Shown piece after piece: positions 30,543-33,221 of a stretch of DNA of 33,221 bases. The DNA is from Pseudonocardia lacus (GTDB lineage: Bacteria > Actinomycetota > Actinomycetes > Mycobacteriales > Pseudonocardiaceae), in contig NZ_JAHDTH010000079.1 in assembly GCF_018531445.1 (NCBI RefSeq), forward strand, positions 1 to 33,221. Direction: 5' to 3'. The translations under genes were made by a program, and so were the position numbers. Every line of letters begins with the position of its first letter. The first letter of the stretch is position 1. The notes beneath the pieces were generated by a model. The model was not told the DNA's origin and ran no database searches. It worked only from the letters and a program-made list of their open reading frames with translations.

Positions 30543-31831
30543 CCAGCGGCCTCGACAACGACACGATGACGACGATCTTCGATGAGCTCGAGTCGCAGGT
30601 GCGCAGCTACTGCCGGAACTGGCCGGTCACCTTCGACTCCGCGGTCGGGTCCCGGGTGCGCGACGTCCAGGGCCGCCGGTACCTGGACTTCTTCGCCGGC
30701 GCCGGTGCGCTCAACTACGGGCACAACCCGCGGGCGCTGAAGGAGCCGCTGCTCGACTACATCGCCCGTGACGGGATCACGCACTCGCTGGACATGTTCA
30801 CCCGCGCCAAGGCCGATTTCCTGCGCACATTCCGGGACCTGGTCCTGCGGCCGCGCGGACTGGACTACCGGGTGCAGTTCCCGGGCCCGACGGGGGCCAA
30901 TTCCGTGGAGGCGGCGCTCAAGCTCGCCCGCAAGGTCACCGGCCGGGAATCGGTGATCAACTTCACCAACGCCTTCCACGGCATGACCCTGGGCGCGCTG
31001 TCGGTGACGGGCAACTCCATGAAGCGCGGCGGCGCCGGCATCCCGCTCGTGCACGCCACCCCCATGCCGTTCGACAACTACTTCCGCGGCACCGTGCCCG
31101 ACTTCATCTGGCTGGAGCGGCTGCTGGCCGACGCCGGCGGTGGCCTCAACGAGCCGGCGGCCGTCATCGTCGAGACCGTGCAGGGCGAGGGCGGCATCAA
31201 CCCCGCCCGGGTCGAGTGGCTGCAGGCCCTCGCCGAGCTCTGCCGCCGCCACGAGATCCTGCTCATCGTCGACGACGTCCAGATGGGAGCGGGGCGCACC
31301 GGCCCGTTCTTCTCCTTCGAGATCGCCGGCATCACCCCCGACATCGTCTGCCTGTCGAAGTCGATCAGCGGCTACGGGCTGCCGATGGCGCTCACCCTGA
31401 TCCGCCCCGAGTTCGACCAGTGGGCCCCCGGCGAGCACAACGGGACCTTCCGCGGCAACAACGCCGCCTTCGTCACCGCCACCGCGGCCCTGCGCGAGTA
31501 CTGGGCCGACGACCGGCTGGTGCGCTCCACCCTGGCCAAGGGCGAGCGCGTCCACGAGGTGCTCGACGGGTTGGCCGAGGCGGTCCCGGGCGCCGAGCTC
31601 GTCCCCAGGGGGCGCGGGCTGGCGCGCGGGCTGGCCTTCGCCCAGCCCGACCTCGCGGTGAAGGCCTGCACGGCGGCCTTCGAGCGCGGGCTGCTGGTGG
31701 AGACCGCCGGGCCGGCCGACGAGGTCATGAAGATCATGCCACCGCTGACCGTGACCGACGACGAGCTCGACGAGGGCCTGGCCGTCGTCGTCGACGCGGT
31801 CCGCGCCGTCACCGAGGGGGTGCTCACATGA
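30539..31831 (+). CDS. ectB: L-2,4-diaminobutyrate transaminase
   Basis: 430 aa class III PLP aminotransferase that converts aspartate semialdehyde and glutamate to diaminobutyrate, the committed step of ectoine synthesis. The diagnostic start is IFDELESQVRSYCRNWPVTF (13-32), then FFAGAGALNYGHNP, QFPGPTGANSVEAALKLARK, the PLP-binding DDVQMGAGRTG (D245) and the Schiff-base lysine K274 in CLSKSISGYGLPM. ATG 30539 overlaps the leader-peptide stop. A second in-frame ATG lies at codon 10. The stop overlaps the ectC start (ATGA). Confidence 0.95.
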   Translation: MTSGLDNDTMTTIFDELESQVRSYCRNWPVTFDSAVGSRVRDVQGRRYLDFFAGAGALNYGHNPRALKEPLLDYIARDGITHSLDMFTRAKADFLRTFRDLVLRPRGLDYRVQFPGPTGANSVEAALKLARKVTGRESVINFTNAFHGMTLGALSVTGNSMKRGGAGIPLVHATPMPFDNYFRGTVPDFIWLERLLADAGGGLNEPAAVIVETVQGEGGINPARVEWLQALAELCRRHEILLIVDDVQMGAGRTGPFFSFEIAGITPDIVCLSKSISGYGLPMALTLIRPEFDQWAPGEHNGTFRGNNAAFVTATAALREYWADDRLVRSTLAKGERVHEVLDGLAEAVPGAELVPRGRGLARGLAFAQPDLAVKACTAAFERGLLVETAGPADEVMKIMPPLTVTDDELDEGLAVVVDAVRAVTEGVLT

Positions 31832-32238
31832 TCGTCCGGACCCTGAACGAGATCACCGGGACCGAGCGCGACGTGCAGGCCGGGGGCTGGCGCAGCAGGC
31901 GGCTCCTGCTCGCCGGCGACGGCGTCGGGTTCTCGCTGCACGAGACCGTCCTCGAACCCGGTTCGGTGCACGACTTCTGGTACGCCCACCACGTCGAGGC
32001 CGTCCTGGTCGTGGAGGGGGACGGCGAGCTGCTGGACAAGGACGCCGGCCGCACGCACCAGCTGGGCCCGGGCTCGCTGTACGTCCTCGACGGCCACGAG
32101 CACCACCAGCTGCGCCCGCGCACGCGGATGCGCACGGTGTGCGTGTTCAACCCCCCGGTCACCGGCCGGGAGGTCCACGACGAGCACGGCGCCTACCCAC
32201 CGCCGGCCGTGCCGGCGAGGGGGGAGGCCGGCCGATGA
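31828..32238 (+). CDS. ectC: L-ectoine synthase
   Basis: 136 aa cupin enzyme that cyclises N-gamma-acetyl-diaminobutyrate to ectoine. Family blocks are MIVRTLNEITGTERDV, FSLHETVLEPGS, the metal-site region WYAHHVEAVLVVEGDGEL, LGPGSLYVLDGHEHHQLR and MRTVCVFNPPVTGREVHDEHGAYP, which is characteristic of EctC. Both ends overlap neighbours by 4 bp (ATGA), so ectB-ectC-ectD are translationally coupled. Confidence 0.96.
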   Translation: MIVRTLNEITGTERDVQAGGWRSRRLLLAGDGVGFSLHETVLEPGSVHDFWYAHHVEAVLVVEGDGELLDKDAGRTHQLGPGSLYVLDGHEHHQLRPRTRMRTVCVFNPPVTGREVHDEHGAYPPPAVPARGEAGR

Positions 32239-33161
32239 ACCGCGCCTTCACCGTGCTCGACGACCGCTACCCCACGCGCGTCTCGGACCTGCCGGCCCTG
32301 CTCGACCGCGCCGATCCGACGGTGTGGGCCGACGGCCGGCTGCCCGGACCGCTGTCCGCCGACGAGCTGGCCGCCCACGACCGGGACGGGTTCCACACCG
32401 TCGCGGACCTGCTCGCCCCGGACGAGGTGCGGGGGTTCGCCGCCGAGCTCGACCGGCTCGCCACCGACCCGGCGGTGCTCGCCGACGAGCGCACGATCGT
32501 CGAGAAGACCTCCCGGGAGGTCCGGTCGATCTTCGAGGTGCACCGGCTGAGCGAGGCCGTCGCCGAGCTGGTCGCCGACGACCGGCTCGCCGGCCGGGCC
32601 CGCCAGCTCCTGGGCGGGGACGTCTACGTGCACCAGAGCCGCATCAACTACAAGCCGGGCTTCGGCGGCGGGGGCTTCTACTGGCACTCCGACTTCGAGA
32701 CCTGGCACGCCGAGGACGGCATGCCCGCGCCGCGCGCGGTGAGCATCTCGATCGCGCTCACCGAGAACTTCGCGCACAACGGCTGCCTGATGATCATGCC
32801 CGGCTCGCACCGGACGTTCGCGTCCTGCGTCGGGGAGACCCCGGACGAGCACTACAAGCAGTCGCTGCGCGAGCAGCAGATCGGCACCCCCGACCGGCGC
32901 AGCCTGCGCATGCTCGCCGACCGGTACGGCATCGCGATGATGACCGGGGCGGCCGGGTCGGCGACGGTGTTCGACTCCAACTGCATGCACGGGTCGGCCG
33001 AGAACATCACCCCCTACCCGCGGTCGAACATCTTCGTGGTCTTCAACAGCGTGGACAACGCGCTGCAGGCGCCGTTCGCCGCCGCCCGGCCCCGCCCCGA
33101 GCACGTGGCGGCGCGGGAGCGGACACCGGTCGTCGGCCGCCCCACGGGGGGTGTCCGGTGA
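32235..33161 (+). CDS. ectD: ectoine 5-hydroxylase
   Basis: 308 aa Fe(II)/2-oxoglutarate dioxygenase that makes 5-hydroxyectoine. The EctD signature FYWHSDFETWHAEDGMP (148-164) supplies iron ligands H151 and D153; H252 (NCMHGSAEN) is the third ligand, and R263 (YPRSNIFVVFNS) is placed to bind 2-oxoglutarate. Q134 and K140 in HQSRINYKPGF match substrate-site residues. Overlaps: ATGA with ectC upstream, and GTGA with a Tat-signal gene downstream. Confidence 0.96.
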   Translation: MNRAFTVLDDRYPTRVSDLPALLDRADPTVWADGRLPGPLSADELAAHDRDGFHTVADLLAPDEVRGFAAELDRLATDPAVLADERTIVEKTSREVRSIFEVHRLSEAVAELVADDRLAGRARQLLGGDVYVHQSRINYKPGFGGGGFYWHSDFETWHAEDGMPAPRAVSISIALTENFAHNGCLMIMPGSHRTFASCVGETPDEHYKQSLREQQIGTPDRRSLRMLADRYGIAMMTGAAGSATVFDSNCMHGSAENITPYPRSNIFVVFNSVDNALQAPFAAARPRPEHVAARERTPVVGRPTGGVR

Positions 33162-33221
33162 GCGGGCCCGCGTGGAGCAGGCGCGCGCTGCTGCGCCGCG
33201 GCGCGCTGGCCGGCGCGGCCG
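33158..33221 (+). CDS. start of a probable Tat-exported protein (runs off window)
   Basis: GTG 33158 overlaps the ectD stop (GTGA). The 21 visible codons give MSGPAWSRRALLRRGALAGA, with paired arginines followed by a hydrophobic run, which looks like a twin-arginine or lipoprotein export signal. Coupling to ectD suggests a function linked to compatible solutes, for example a solute-binding protein for ectoine uptake, but too little is visible to name it. Confidence 0.55.
   Translation, partial: MSGPAWSRRALLRRGALAGAA

Noticed and set aside
1-33221. CRISPR arrays, insertion sequences, integrases, tRNA/rRNA genes
   Set aside because: I saw no regularly spaced repeats, transposase motifs, terminal inverted repeats with target duplications, or tRNA/rRNA sequence anywhere in the window.

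Overview
The window is GC-rich (roughly 70-75% G+C by eye) and densely coding. It uses GTG starts freely, and several starts look leaderless or overlap the previous stop as ATGA/GTGA. Gene content (Acg-type nitroreductases, Rv1733c-type membrane protein, DUF1918, ectoine genes) points to a high-GC actinomycete, most likely of the Pseudonocardia/Pseudonocardiaceae type. The genus is inferred, not proven. I saw no rRNA, tRNA, CRISPR array, insertion sequence or integrase.

Region 1 (1-8.7 kb) is a stress/dormancy island. It carries a partial USP-like gene, a 43-aa CBS-like mini-gene, a PPOX flavoprotein, an HPF/RaiA ribosome-hibernation protein, two tandem 303-aa universal stress proteins, a hemerythrin, three Acg-family nitroreductases (one degenerate), a DUF1918 protein and an Rv1733c-like membrane protein. 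These are the families that make up the mycobacterial DosR (hypoxia/NO) regulon. A DosR-like palindrome (GGGAC-N4-GNCCC or its near-symmetric form) lies upstream of every transcription unit here. By eye I found no match in the other 25 kb. No dosR/dosS gene is present in the window.

Region 2 (8.7-20.9 kb) is a catabolic uptake block. A minus-strand operon encodes a fused LivF-LivG ATPase, LivH, LivM, a lipoprotein binding protein and an acyl-CoA ligase. It is divergent from a PaaX-type regulator, and one 12-bp palindrome covers the -35 boxes of both promoters. Next come a beta-keto acid cleavage enzyme (BKACE/DUF849), an MHS-family symporter and a divergent GAF histidine kinase/NarL response regulator pair.

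Region 3 (20.9-29.5 kb) looks like an uncharacterised aromatic or ring-cleavage pathway. A LysR regulator diverges from an overlapping operon of FAH-fold hydrolase, FAD monooxygenase and VOC extradiol dioxygenase. Converging on it is a second operon of ACMSD-type amidohydrolase, FAH hydrolase and metallo-beta-lactamase hydrolase. An MFS transporter diverges from that second operon. The substrate cannot be named from sequence.

Region 4 (29.5-33.2 kb) makes ectoine and 5-hydroxyectoine (ectA, then ectBCD). ectA is separated from ectBCD by about 440 bp holding a terminator hairpin and a second, homologous copy of the ectA promoter. In the second copy the leaderless start codon opens a 21-aa leader ORF whose stop overlaps the ectB start. 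A Tat-signal gene begins at the right edge, overlapping the ectD stop.
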